Under the pieces are notes generated by a model. That model had not been told where the DNA came from, did not search any database, and was given only the letters and a program-made list of their open reading frames with translations. From the NCBI GenBank assembly GCA_030765065.1, contig CM060978.1, positions 108,743,192 to 108,807,191 of the forward strand: a DNA stretch of 64,000 nucleotides, given 5' to 3'. Position 1 is the first letter of the stretch; every line of letters begins with the position of its first letter. The stretch is from Deroplatys truncata (Eukaryota; Arthropoda; Insecta; Mantodea; Mantidae). The position numbers and the translations under genes were made by a program. Of this stretch, positions 21,786-32,851 are shown piece by piece.

Positions 21786-22079
21786 AAAGTCCAATAACAG
21801 TTGAACTTCGTTTCCTTTGGTCATGGCTTAAATGATTTAAAATTCCATGCCTATTTGCATGGGGCAGGAATTAATAAATGCTCACTTGGAATTTCAAAGT
21901 GCACTGTCAAAAATGTGAAAAAAGTCGATATAATATATGTCTAACTATATATACATTATATTGCATGTCTCTGTAAATACCGTTTTACATTTAAATAAAA
22001 TCCAAAACTAAAATAGAGGACTTTACATTTTATTTGCGGATAATTTAAAATATAAATTTCATTCGTACTGCCAGTATCT

Positions 22080-22325
22080 AAAACTTGTGACATTTTAATT
22101 AAAACCGTTAAACATTTAGAGAAATTAAAACTAAGATCTTCTTTGTAAAGGCCGTTTGAGGTAGAAGGGTTTTCCCGAAAATCCGCGCCTAGCAACCTTA
22201 AACGGTGTCCGACTCAGGATTTATATTTATTTTGTTTTTGATTTATACTACTGACACACAGAGAAAATACATATTTTCGGTGCAATCCTTTGGCTGGATA
22301 AAATAGTTCTATATAAGGCATCGGT
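22080..22325 (+). repeat. Family A repeat, copy 4 (degenerate 3' part)
   Basis: Weakened landmarks: 'cattttaattaaaaccgtta', 'gtaaaggccgtttgaggt', 'tttcccgaaaatccgcg', 'atttatactactgacacac' and 'ttcggtgcaatcc'. A less certain upstream part extends to about 21940. Confidence 0.65.
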
Positions 22326-22406
22326 CACAAGGCATGCGACATACTTGTGCTGTATAGTTTGCACAAACACGACGGAACATCGTACTGCATTCATAAGTTG
22401 CAAGTA

Positions 22407-23147
22407 AGTTTGCGCAAACCTCAGTATGAGGTTGTCATCTAAAGAGGAGGTTATTGAGATCAAAACAATGTGGCCGAAGATTTACTTTTATTACAAGCAT
22501 TTCTGCACTGTTTATTGGCGAAAAGAAAGGCTACCAAACGCTCCCGATCAAAATGGTCAAAAAGTGGCTTCTGAGAAGAAAGGTACACTCGCACATAAAT
22601 TGAATGAAAGACTTTAATGATCGTCTCTTAAGACGATCCAGATGACTGTAATCACTTGAGAGTCGAATAAAGTGCATAATATAAAGAATTACCACGTTTG
22701 GTGACATCGTAATTGAAAGACAGAACATTATGGTGCGCGAATCTATCTCTGCTCATAAAACAATGAGTTGTACTTTAAGGTTTTTAGCTACTGAAAGATT
22801 GTAGAGATTTAAGATTTAATTTATGTGTCATCTTTTGATAAGACACATTCTTCTTACTCCTGTTAGCATATTCCTTAGACTTTATCTTCCAAAAGACATG
22901 GCAATGATTTAATTCGATAAACTCGGTGATAAGTTGCTTGGAATGGGTGTGTACATTACACATCTTGCATTAAACTTCCCTTCCGATTGAAGGTACGGCT
23001 TGAATACTGTCTACACGCACAGGCTTAAGAGTTAGCGCAAACCAAACCTTCAGCACTGCAAAGTTTAGGCAGACCGAACTTGAATTATGCGAGCTACCGT
23101 CTTGCCGTCCACAAGCAAGTTGTTCCCGAGGTTTGCGCAAGTAAGTC
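22407..23147 (+). pseudogene. PIF/Harbinger-type transposase relic
   Basis: At about 22712-22803 the plus strand reads I-E-R-Q-N-I-M then 'VRESISAHKTMSCTLRFLAT', followed by E-R-L and a stop. This matches the conserved segment ahead of the catalytic core in PIF/Harbinger transposases (D-T-x-M-R-E-x-I-S-x-x-E-R-L-x-x-T-L-R-F-L-A-T-G). Just upstream, other frames give D-D-P-D-D-C-N-H-L-R and 'YKELPRLVTS', which fit the preceding helix of the family. An N-terminal frame starts at 22426 (MRLSSKEEVIEIKTMW). 'gtttgcgcaaacctc' near 22410-22424 and its inverse 'gaggtttgcgcaa' near 23128-23140 flank the relic and might be inverted repeats. The DDE core itself is missing, so the element is deleted and dead. 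Confidence 0.62.
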
Positions 23148-23439
23148 CACGGTGAAGCCTGCACGTTTGGCCGGCGCATTAGATCAACAGCAATGAAGAG
23201 AGCCTCCCTCATACGGGTATTTCCGTTTAAATTTTCATTTCCGTTTTTAGTGTACGCATTACTTGTCTCCTCTGGTTTAGGAAAGCAGTAGAAAAAGTGA
23301 AAGGAAAGTGAACAACTGTAATGATGTATTCCATTACAAAAACTAGTTTTGCTAATTACATTATATTGAATTTCGATGTCACTTTATCCATCAAATGCAC
23401 AGATATTGGCATAAAGATTGCACTGAAATAAAAAAAAAT

Positions 23440-24088
23440 CTGTTACGCTCATATGACTTTCTGTAACCATTATTTTTATACCTCTTCTGCAATCTGTTAT
23501 TACAAAAATGTTATTTTTCAATGTATCTATTAGGTTAATCGATATGCACGTTTGCGGAAATAGTTTCATTACACATTTCGTTGTAGTTATAAAGAGGATA
23601 CAGGAGATATGATAGTAGAGTGTTTTAAAACGGGTCTTGAGACTTCATACTCTTTCCATCACATCGTGAGAAACAACTAAATAGGATAGCACTTTACAAA
23701 ATGACAAAAGTATTGAAAAATGCAAACCAATAATCTCGGAAACGGTTCATGCCACGAACAAAGTTATTTGAAATAAACTGCGTGTTTTAAGAAATCTACA
23801 TTTTTTTGTGCGGCAAGTTTTTGTCTATCTCTTATGGTTACTCGTTATACAAAATTCTTTCCGAATAAGGTGGACTTCACAGGCCATTTCCAGAAAATTC
23901 AAGATACGTATACACCTTATTTGTCATGTAAGCATCTTTAAAATGTTGTATTTTATATTTAAATAAAATTCATAGAGACAGTTTTCAGAAAATAAAACAT
24001 ATCAAAGCATTTTCCATGTGAAGGTTAGTTTGGGCTGGGGGGATTTACCTGAAAATCCTCGTGTCGCATCCTTGGAAGATGCTGAACT
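23440..24088 (+). repeat. Family A repeat, copy 5, left part (split by LTR element)
   Basis: Forward copy from 'catatgactttctgtaacc' to 'gatgctgaact' at 24088. The sequence resumes at 27191 with 'aacttaaataacaattttgatgtttacc', exactly what follows in uninterrupted copies ('gctgaacttaaatacc' at 58.13 kb). Confidence 0.87.
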
Positions 24089-25082
24089 TGACGCAGTAAT
24101 TTGTATCACAAATTATGTAAATGTCAAGAGTAATTGTAGTGTGAATATGCATTATTGTGTGACATTGATTTGAGATGTTTGATGATTGCAAGCATTGTCG
24201 AGAAGTGGGTTTATACGGCCTTACTGAAACTGACAATAATAGCGTGCAATAATGTAGCGAGGGGGTGAGTTGCTTATCATTATTAGAGACGAGCAAATGA
24301 CGTAATATTGGCGCGTTTTTCTTAGGAATTTGCGGAAACATTTTTCCCTAGAGCATATGTGTTCATAATTTTCATTGGATATAAATATAGACGCTAATGT
24401 TGGCGCGTTTTATTAACCAATAGCAGCTCGGTTATAATCTTTAGGTACATCGGGGTGTGGAACTTTAAAAAGGGCTAAGTCAGAGGTAGATCCCTCCCAG
24501 TCCATCGGAAACATTTGTACATTACACGTCGGCTCCAGTCCATCGGAAACATTTGTACATTACACGTCGTCGAGTTTAACAAAAACAGTCAAGGTGAATA
24601 CCTAGCATAGTTTATCGATTCGCAGGTTACGCGTAGCAATGTTATGAAAAATCTCGAGTGTCGTAAAGTTAATTACACAAAAAGTTGAAGTTCGCGAATT
24701 AATAATGTGCAGTAAAGAAGTTATTATAGCAGTTTCAGTTTGGCGAGTGTCAAGATTAATATGTGAAAGTGCATAATGTGTTACGACAATAAAAGTATAA
24801 AACAAATTCTTTTATCAGTGTTATCTTTGGATAAAAACTCCTTTCCGTTTACACACATTGATTAAGAGATTTGCTTGACCGAGAGATCATAGCTAGCCGG
24901 AGGACAGTGAACCCAAAAATTAAATACAATAATAGGCGCTCAGTAAAAGATAACACGAAGTGACCGCGACAAATTGTCTTTTATACGTGCGGCAAATAAA
25001 CAGTAGCATTCTTTCAAACAAACACTAATACCATCGCAAATTGGCTACCACAACGTGAAACTTAACAAAGAATACCGCCACA
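24089..25082 (+). repeat. Candidate 5' LTR
   Basis: Runs from TGACGCAGTA to …CCGCCACA, 3 nt before the primer binding site. It contains a TATA-like 'actttaaaaag' at 24462-24472, a possible transcript start just after it, a 38-bp tandem duplication, and 'aataaaa' (24787) as a possible polyadenylation signal. The end is inferred from the primer site, not from a matching 3' LTR. Confidence 0.55.
24497..24569 (+). repeat. Two-copy 38-bp tandem duplication
   Basis: 'ccagtccatcggaaacattt' plus the following 'gtacattacacgtcg' occurs at 24497 and again at 24535 with no mismatch over 35 bp. It lies just downstream of the TATA-like sequence. Confidence 0.9.
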
Positions 25083-25085
25083 AAT

Positions 25086-25103
25086 TGACGCCCAACGTGG
25101 GGC
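25086..25103 (+). other. Primer binding site for tRNA-Lys (CTT-type)
   Basis: TGACGCCCAACGTGGGGC differs at one base from TGGCGCCCAACGTGGGGC. The latter is complementary to the 3' end of insect tRNA-Lys(CTT) including CCA. This would prime minus-strand DNA synthesis. Confidence 0.72.
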
Positions 25104-25442
25104 AGAATAACCAGGAAGGAGCAAAATAACCAGGACGTGGAACGAATGGAGCAGTGAACTGAACTACAAGACGCAGATTCCAGAAACAACTATAGGAACG
25201 ACAGACGACGCGGATGAGTGGACATCGTAATTCCGAGATTAAAAGCCAACAGGGGAATTCAACTACAGGACACAAAAACATCGAGATGACGTAGATTCAT
25301 CATAATACGACGCAGAAGCGACATATAATCTAGGAGAGAGGGGCAGGAAGCTGGACATCAAAGCAACATCAGCAGATAGCATCAGAAAGGTTAGAAAAGT
25401 GTGATTTTTTTATTTATTCTAAAAAAAGGTGTAAAAATTTAA

Positions 25443-26458
25443 ATGCACTTGAGGAGTGGTAGGATTAAGAAAACAATGCCTATTAATAATACTGAAGAAA
25501 CAATTATGGAAGGGGATGGTGTAACAGTTAGCTGTAATTCAATACAGGTTACAGAAAATAGCTCAAACAATGTAGGATTTGAGGCAGGAAATGTTAGTGC
25601 AGAAAGTGAGAATAGAACAGCAGGAAATGTTAATTTTGATGCTAGTATGATGATGGAAATGCTAAAAGATATTAGTAAGAGTAATAGGGAATTAAGGGAA
25701 TACATTGCTAAGAGTTATGAGAAATTAGAAAAGAAAATAGATCAAAACAGGGAAGATATGGAAAAGAATAATAGGGAATTGAGAGAAGATAGGGAAGATA
25801 GGGAAGAAATTGAAAAGAAATTTATGGAGCTAGATAGTAGTATGATGAGAATGAGAAATGAAAATCAGGAAATGATAGCAAATGAAATAGGTGAAGTTTC
25901 AAAGCAAATGTAGACATGAGCAGGGAAATATCTAACCAAAAAAGTGAGGTTAATAATAAAATAGAACATGTTGATGTAAAATGTACAGAGTTAGGAAGTC
26001 GAATGAGTAGTATTTCAAGTGAGCTTAGAGAAATGATGGAGGCTACGAATGCAGATTTAATTCAGGTGCAAGTTAATTTCAGAGGGGAGATATCTGAAAT
26101 ACAGAAGGAGTCAGAAGCACAAAGAAATAAATTGTCTGAAGAAGTTAAAGTTTTGTCTATAAATAATCATAAGCTAACTTCTGAAATTAACAAGTACCAA
26201 GATGTTCAAAATGAAAACTCCAATCCAGTACAGTTTATGACGGATTTATCAGAGTACTCTCAAATTAAAAAGATAGCAGAAGAATTGAAAATGACAGTTG
26301 TTAAAAGATGTGTGGTTCAGAAAACTTTAGATTGTTTTCAAATTATATCTTGGGGTGAAATATCATATGAATCCTTTAAGAGGTTATCCATGAACAAACT
26401 TTGGAAGGTTAGGATACGGCTACGAGTAATGTTTAGCCACAGACAATTTGATCCATGA
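25443..26458 (+). pseudogene. gag: Truncated, frameshifted gag of a Ty3/gypsy-type element
   Basis: The first frame (25443-25913, 156 codons) begins MHLRSGR, a start very like those of arthropod gypsy Gag proteins. It then becomes a Glu/Lys/Arg-rich coiled coil with heptad-like 'REDREDREEIEKKFMELD'. It stops at 25911. A second frame (25916-26458, 180 codons) continues without a gap in sense through more coiled coil. It then reaches 'ELKMTVVKRCVVQKTLDCFQ' and 'ISWGEISYESFKRLSMNKLW', which fits the start of the retrotransposon capsid fold. It ends early, within capsid, without a zinc knuckle. A 1-2 base indel near 25905-25913 explains the split; a programmed shift is possible but not needed. 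No pol follows. The product would have been the virus-like particle protein. Confidence 0.75.
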
Positions 26459-27190
26459 GGGGAATAGCAATGAGATAAAAAGTAAATCCAGGATAGTTAA
26501 AGCTGAACTGCAGAGCAATGTATTGGAATGTAAGAGGGTTTACTATGTATGTATATCATGAGAAAAACAGAAATAAATTCTGGACAAAAATAAATGTTTA
26601 AAGGGAAAAATAACATTTTCTTAGTAAACTATAACAGTATTAGAAATGAAGCATGCAATAATTAAAACTTAATGTTATATTAAAGTAAAAGTACGTAGAT
26701 ATAATTCAAAAATATTTTAATATAAAGTACAAAACAACAAAAATGAGGTAAAAATAATTAAAACAAATACTTATGTAGCAAACAGATAATGTGAAACAGT
26801 GTCTAGATTTAAGAGATGTAAATATATTTGTGTAGAGGGCGAATATTTTTGGTAAATATGTTTAATAATTACAAAAATTCTTGAATGCATAAATTTTTGT
26901 CAACAATCTAAGAGAGTAAACCATTTTGTAACAGTAACTAAATAATTCAGGGTACATTATTTGATATAAAAGAAAAATTTGTAATGTCAGATTAATGTCT
27001 AAACACATTAAACCAGAGCCAGTAAATAGTGGCGAGATAAAGGCAAAACATATGTCGTGTGTTAAATACGTGTGAAGTGTTAAGTGAAAGTGATAAATAG
27101 CGTGTGTTCCAAGATTTAGGAGACTAAAAACCCAATTATAAAATTTCCAAACAAGTTGTAAATATTTATAATTATGTTTCTAGTGGGGCA
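26459..27190. other. AT-rich noncoding tail of the LTR-type insertion
   Basis: No frame over 60 codons and no similarity to the 5' LTR that I can see by eye. It ends in TAGTGGGGCA at the AACT duplication. Confidence 0.55.
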
Positions 27191-27284
27191 AACTTAAATA
27201 ACAATTTTGATGTTTACCAAACATTTATTCTTTTACTTGTGCTGTTAGCACACACATGAGCCTTTTTTTTTATAAAACTATGAT
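27191..27284 (+). repeat. Family A repeat, copy 5, right part
   Basis: Continues the copy broken at 24088: 'aacttaaataacaattttg', 'acttgtgctgttagcacac' and 'atgagccttttt', then cut off by the start of copy 6. Confidence 0.72.
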
Positions 27285-27416
27285 GTGTGACTTTCTTCAC
27301 CCATTAAAGTTTATTTTATAGCTTCTACAAATATTCCTACGAAAGCTTACTTTTCCATCTACTTCGTGTTAATCGAAATATACCCTTGCAGAAATAATTT
27401 CTTTCACATTACGTTG
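27285..27416 (+). repeat. Family A repeat, copy 6, left part
   Basis: 5' end 'tgtgactttcttcaccc' through 'ttaatcgaaatatacccttgc' to 'cacattacgttg' at 27416, where a solo LTR interrupts it. Continues at 28308. Confidence 0.8.
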
Positions 27417-28307
27417 TGAGGCAGTATTTTTAACACTTAAATGATTTCAGTCAAATTATATAGTATAAAATACAATAACAGCCCACCTTAAAGCAATATG
27501 TGTATAAAATAAGATATAAAATGTATGTAACAGTCATTGTATTAATGTTTATATTATTGTGTACATGTTTAATAATGTTATGCGAATGTATTACGTAATT
27601 TAATAATGTAGGAGTTGTAAGAATATAGGTCAAAACTTGCTAACAATGAGGTAACCTTGAGGCAATAATGAAAGTAATAATGCTACTAGTAATTCTTGGA
27701 GCAACAATAATGTTGTCAATCAACAACCAGAAAAACCTGAAAGTTAAATAAAAGTATTCTATTGGATTAGGAATAGCCAATCAGAGACTTGAAATAGACG
27801 AAATTTGCAAATTCAGGCGGTAGAAATCAGTTCAGTTGCTAGTAGACAGCGTTCCTAACCGGACGCGAGACGCGTCCTCGAGAAGTTTAATACGTATCCA
27901 GTGTGAGACAAAAATTCATTACGGCGAGGATATTATAAACTTTACGTGTTTAAAAAGTGCAAGTAATTAATAAATAATCTCACAGCTCTCCATATCAGTG
28001 AAGTGTTATTTAATCGTGTGAAGGATTAATAAAAGGAGTGAAGTAAAATTATAATTTGTGTAAGCCTACATTCTTTAGCCGTATCACACCCTGTTAAGAG
28101 AAACATGTTTCTACAAATTAATACTGACGCAGCTGAGACAAACATAAATATATATAATATTTAAAGAAACCTTAAAATACAAAGTTGAAGGTAAAGTTGG
28201 AGCAAAGACCACCGGAAAGTAAAGTTGAGGCGAAGACCACCGGAAAGTAAAATTGGGGCGAAGGCCACCGGAACTTTGTACCATACGTGTAGCATGTAAC
28301 CTTCTCA
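27417..28307. mobile_element. Solo LTR (891 bp) with 4-bp target duplication
   Basis: The insert begins TGAGGCAGTA and ends ACCTTCTCA, giving perfect TGAG…CTCA inverted tips. It is flanked by GTTG at 27413-27416 and 28308-28311. Uninterrupted family A copies read 'cgttgtaggtac' here, so GTTG is a duplication. Inside are a CCAAT-like 'agccaatcagag' (27777), an initiator-like 'aatcagttcagttg' (27826) and late 'aataaa' sequences. All of this is expected of an LTR left by recombination between two LTRs. Its first ten bases differ by one from the start of the 24.1 kb insertion, hinting at related families. Transcriptional strand is probably plus, from the CCAAT and initiator order. Confidence 0.72.
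28185..28275 (+). repeat. 28-bp minisatellite, three units, within the solo LTR
   Basis: Unit 'aaagtaaagttgaggcgaag' plus 'accaccgg', three consecutive imperfect copies. Confidence 0.88.
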
Positions 28308-29014
28308 GTTGTAGGTACAAATAGGATAGAGAGAGCGAAATCCACAGCCGTATGTCTCTATATGCTGGTCTTAAAATTCCATGCTGTCTTGATGACGTCA
28401 CAAGAAATAACTGAATAGCGGCAGCACTTTAAAAAATGACAACTTATTAAAATATACAGGCCAATGGTAATGTATCTCAGATGTGACTTACGCGACAGAA
28501 AAATGAATTGTATGTTTTAAACAGACTTACATTTTTATGCAGTAATTTTTGCCTATACCTATGGTTGACCCGTTATACATTCCTCTCGAATGAAGAAGCT
28601 TTGAAGCTTCACAAGCTATTCCCAAAAAGTTCAAGATAAGTATGTATTTATTTGTCATTCAAATATCTTAAACATATGATATTTTAATTAAAACCGTTGG
28701 AGCTATTTTTGAGAACATCAAAAGTTTCGAAAACATATCCATGTAAAGGATAGTTTGGGGTAGGGGAATTTTTTGAAAAATCTTTTTGTCGCATTGTTTG
28801 AAGATGCTGAGCTTAAATACTAAGTTTGGTATTTATCCAACATTTTGTTTTTGAATTATGCTGCTCACAGGCTCAGACACACCCGCGAACCATTTTCTTA
28901 AATGCTTTTTTGGGTTCAAGGGCCCTCGAAACATGTATTTCTGGTGAGATATCGACATCGAACCTTTGGATGAAATAAAACACTTCCTCTACTTAATATA
29001 AGTACGTAGGAGAA
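28308..29014 (+). repeat. Family A repeat, copy 6, right part
   Basis: Resumes 'gttgtaggtacaaatagg' and runs through 'ggtcttaaaattccatgc', 'acgtcacaagaaataactg', 'ttttgaattatgctgctcac' and 'tttctggtgagatatcg' to 'gtaggagaaaaagta'. Confidence 0.85.
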
Positions 29015-29140
29015 AAAGTAAAAAATGAGTTTTTTTTAATTCAGGGGGCTTCAAAATATACATTTTCGGTGAAATCACAAAATCAATTTTTGGTGAAATA
29101 CAATACTTCCTCTTTTATATGTAGGTAGCAGAAAAGGTAA
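29015..29140 (+). repeat. Family A 3'-end fragment (extra copy)
   Basis: A second, adjacent 3' end: 'tcagggggcttcaaaatata', 'ttttcggtgaaatcac', 'gaaatacaatacttcctc' and 'gtagcagaaaaggta'. Confidence 0.78.
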
Positions 29141-30112
29141 TACGGTGGCATATTTTAATCAAAATAAAGTACTTTTGTATAAATAAGCGTTAAATATCCG
29201 GGACTGATGCTTTGGAATCGGTAGACCATATAGCCTGAGCAAGGTGTATAACGAAAGAGTAATAAAAATGTCCACGGTGCTGCACCGTGGGATATGAGTA
29301 GGCTCTCGAATCAATATCTCCGAAATAGTTCTTGTCATCAGCAAAGGGAGAGGGGTGGTGGTGACTCACGCGCTTGGAATCAAACTGGATTCGTTACCGG
29401 CCTGTCAAGCCAAACGCTTGCTTTATTTCTCGTTTGGAAAGTCCCATGCTTCCAAACTGCTGACATTTGCCCATTATCGACTCAAAGGTAGCGTGTGTTT
29501 GAGAAGCGCTGTACTACTGTTAATATTTGGTTTCTCATACAATTCCAATCATTAGTGGACTGCTACCAAAGACGATGCTTTGTGCACATTATGTTCTTTC
29601 ATTACTGCGTTATGATTCGCGACGAAGTTTCACTTTATTTTAAAGTTTTCTAGCTTTTTGAAGTTAAACAAAAAATAAAGAAGATTTCACAGACATTTTG
29701 AACACATTCCAGATAGGCGGAGCTGCTATTTTACATGCCAGTACCTTAAATTTCCGAGTATTTTAATAAAAATTGTTAATACATTTTTGTGAGAACCACC
29801 TTATTTCGGGAAACCTATAGACTTTTAATTTTTAATTGCTTATTTTTGCATTCAATGATTACCACGGATACTAATTTGTTATTTAAAACTTTACAAGATT
29901 TTTGCCAATATTTTGAAACTACAAACTATCACTCTGTCATTCAAAAGCAAACATTTAGTGTAGTGATAATAACCTATAATGTCCCTGATATGTATTATAT
30001 CCTGTAAAGCAAATTAAAATCGTGCCATCAGCGATATTCTGCAATTCTCCCACAAATTTATCTACTACGTTCTCCAGATATCAGTTTGCCGAGTTTTTAC
30101 ATTAGATGCGTA
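29141..30112. other. Unassigned stretch
   Basis: No gene supported. A perfect palindrome, CCACGGTGC-T-GCACCGTGG, lies at 29272-29290. Confidence 0.5.
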
Positions 30113-30377
30113 CAGAGTGTAATTGAAATAACATTCACTGAAACTCATTATAGATGCTATCCGAGTGACTTTATTTGATAAAATATTCGTCTGCCTTTAA
30201 ATGTAATGTTACACTGAGAACATCAATAGTAGGTCGAGGCTGTCGCTTCTCGGTAGCAATTGTCTCCAGTTATTTATGTAAGATTACGTTTAAAGATAGA
30301 AGGTTTTAATAAAACTTACTCATAACGGTGTCTGTTGTGATCGGTTTAAACCATGAACTGTATTTCAATTACACCCG
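30113..30377. mobile_element. 265-bp MITE (Tc1/mariner-like), TA target duplication
   Basis: Left end CAGAGTGTAATTGAAATA and right end (inverted) CGGGTGTAATTGAAATA share GGTGTAATTGAAATA apart from one base. TA lies outside each end (30111-30112 and 30378-30379). No transposase frame lies inside. The size, the TA duplication and the 'gtgtaattgaaat' tips fit a non-autonomous mariner-type element. Confidence 0.75.
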
Positions 30378-32617
30378 TATAAAAAGGTGTGGTTCACGTA
30401 ATACGCTACAGCAAGTCAAAGACGCTATCTGACAAAAACAAAACTTGGAATAGTGTAATATTGATGTAGAGCTACCGCGAAAATAATGAAGTAAGCTGAT
30501 CAAGATAATGGCGCTTTTTTTGTTTGCTTACGATTTTCACTGCTTACTGCTTCGGTCAAATCGAGATGTCTTGATATCCTATATATTTTCTCGCTCGTAC
30601 TCGTGGAATGTATTTCTTTCTTTCTTTCTTTCTTGTTTTTTTTCTTTCTTGTTTTTTTTCTTTCTTTTTTTTCCAGACAGAAGCCTTAGAGTTGGCTTCT
30701 TTGTTAATTATTTATTGGTATAGACCCAGAATGGCCTTAGATTTTCCTCCTGTACCATAAGTCGTAGATTTGTTCTCTATTTAGTACCACCTGCACCTTG
30801 GAAATGGTGTAAAGTTAGCCCCAGCGTGGAATACTATGGGAAGCTTTATTTAGTTCACCGGGAGTAGAATTTTAACGCTTATTCCTTCTAAACGCGACCT
30901 GTTCCCAATATTTTGTAAAGGTTCAAATTAACGTTTAATGACACAGGCACACAGTAAAGTTTATATTAATTTTATACAAAACACTTGTGGCGTAATAATC
31001 TGTGTATCGTACCAATATTGTTTTGCGTTCTCAAGTTGCCGGAACTTCGTCTCTGGCGTCCCGTATGAGCACGCATCTCCTTCTAGGTTATACATAGTAT
31101 TTTTTTCCTGTAATTGTAATAGGTCTCAGGCGATCTTCTACTAATTTTTATTTTCAATATTAAATTTTCATTTTCATCTTAAGTCCTTGCAGTAGTTATT
31201 TTCAGGTTAGATTTTGTATAAACATTATCAGTGAGTTTAATGAGTACTTAAGTGTTATTCTTCAAATCAATCAGAAAGATTTTAAGGGTGATCTGTGTTT
31301 CCTTCTTAAAACCGATGTGTATTCTCTGAGGGCTTAACCAGCACCTTCCAGGTAACGACTGGGGTAACTTGTAGTTGTTTTTTAGTTAAACCACTATATA
31401 TAATGGAAAGTAGCTATTAAAGTTTCACTATTGACTTTAGAAATGTATTATTAAGTAATTAGCAGTAATGTTTCTTATTATAGGTAATCATGTTCGGAAA
31501 CATCTATGCATTACAATTTGATTTTCATAGTTATGTTAGGTATGAAGCACCCAGTTGCCCGGCAGTGAGAGTATATCTGCCTCAGCAGCTAATGGTTTTG
31601 TTTGCAGTCACGTACGTGTTCGCCCCAAGGCTCATGGAAACCCCTCACTAGTCAGAGGATTTGAATAAAACATATCATGGTCAGCTATATTCACAGACAT
31701 TCCTAGATTTGTAGCCCACGTGTGACCTCACATCTTTTCACTTCTGTTATTATCGCTTAGCCAGAGATTTGCAACTGTAGTTGTAGACTTGTTACTAATA
31801 AGTTGTACTGAATAAAACTCTATATCCATGTCTTTATGAAGGAGCTGCTATATCGTCCCAATAATTAACAACTACAGAAATGTAATGAGTAAATATCTCG
31901 GTGCCTTGTTTCCTTCCACTTAAATTATTTGAGCGTTAGAGTGAAACATTACACAATATTTTAGGCATAAAGACAGTAACCCAAGGCTTCATAAAAGTTT
32001 AAACTTTTCACAAGAAACTCCATCTGGAATTTTCAATGGAAGTTGGAAGTTGCTTCGGCTGAAGGAAGGTGATTATATAGGTAGAGTGCCGGCTAGCAGC
32101 ATCTTCAACTTCATAACTTTTCATTACGCATGTTTCTTGTTTTAAAGGGGAGCGACGCGAACGCGAAATTCGCCTACTATTTTCCTCTAAGGAGATTTAT
32201 TCACGTAAAATAATGTATGCTGAGTATTTATTATAAAGAATGTAATGTGCTATGATCTTATTTGTTATTGGGTTCCTTCAGTTTCTTTATTCGTATTTTA
32301 AAATCATTTTCTCTTGATATGTGTATGTTAATTCGAATATTAGTTCCTCTAGTTTTATGATCAATAAATCATTTGGATATGAAACTGTATTTAAATATTG
32401 TATTTTAGAAGCATTTCTAAGACAACATATAATTTCCATGCCGTATAATTCAAGGAAAGCTATGCATTTTGCACAAAAATTTTCCAGAACTAATTAATCA
32501 AATCTTTCTTTCAGACTACAGAAGTGCGTTACATTGCAATATGTAACTTATATTATCATAAAGAAAATTTCTTAACTTTTTCATGTAATCACTAAAGAAA
32601 GAAAACAGCTAACCATC
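30378..32617. other. Unassigned AT-rich region
   Basis: No gene supported. A (TTTC)n/T-rich tract at 30610-30672 gives a spurious Phe/Leu frame. Confidence 0.5.
30610..30672. repeat. (TTTC)n with poly-T tract
   Basis: Pyrimidine-only simple repeat. Confidence 0.9.
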
Positions 32618-32705
32618 GCAATGCCTTCACGTAGTGGAATGTGGGTCAATGAAGTGGCTGATGAAGAAGCGAAGGAATCCCTGAGGCAAGCATTAAGGGC
32701 ATAGA
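32618..32705 (+). pseudogene. LINE RNase H fragment (short)
   Basis: The plus strand reads 'MPSRSGMWVNEVADEEAKES' then L-R-Q-A-L. This resembles the segment of LINE RNase H domains of the form I-P-S-H-x-G-I-x-G-N-E-x-A-D-x-x-A-K, including the catalytic Asp. Only about 28 codons survive. Confidence 0.5.
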
Positions 32706-32851
32706 TTTCACATTAGTCTGGTTTTTCTCTGCACTAAGTTAGACTGCATTAATGGCGTATTAAATGTATCGTATTCTAAAACGTTGACTACGCCCTTTCC
32801 GTATTAGAGCGCAGGGCATATCTGAAACAACATCGTTGCCTGTTGTGGAAT

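Larger units (their letters stand above)
24089..27190 (+). mobile_element. 3.1 kb LTR-retrotransposon-like insertion (Ty3/gypsy type, partial)
   Basis: The insertion starts TGACGCAGTA (24089) and ends GTGGGGCA (27190), that is TG…CA, and is flanked on both sides by AACT (24085-24088 and 27191-27194). Uninterrupted family A copies carry AACT once, so these four bases are a target-site duplication, as LTR integrases make. In order it holds a candidate 5' LTR, a tRNA-Lys-type primer binding site, a leader, a frameshifted gag, and ~730 bp of AT-rich noncoding DNA. No protease, reverse transcriptase, RNase H or integrase is present. I could not align the 3' end with the 5' LTR, so the element is either internally rearranged or the LTR limits differ from those I give. 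Confidence 0.72.
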
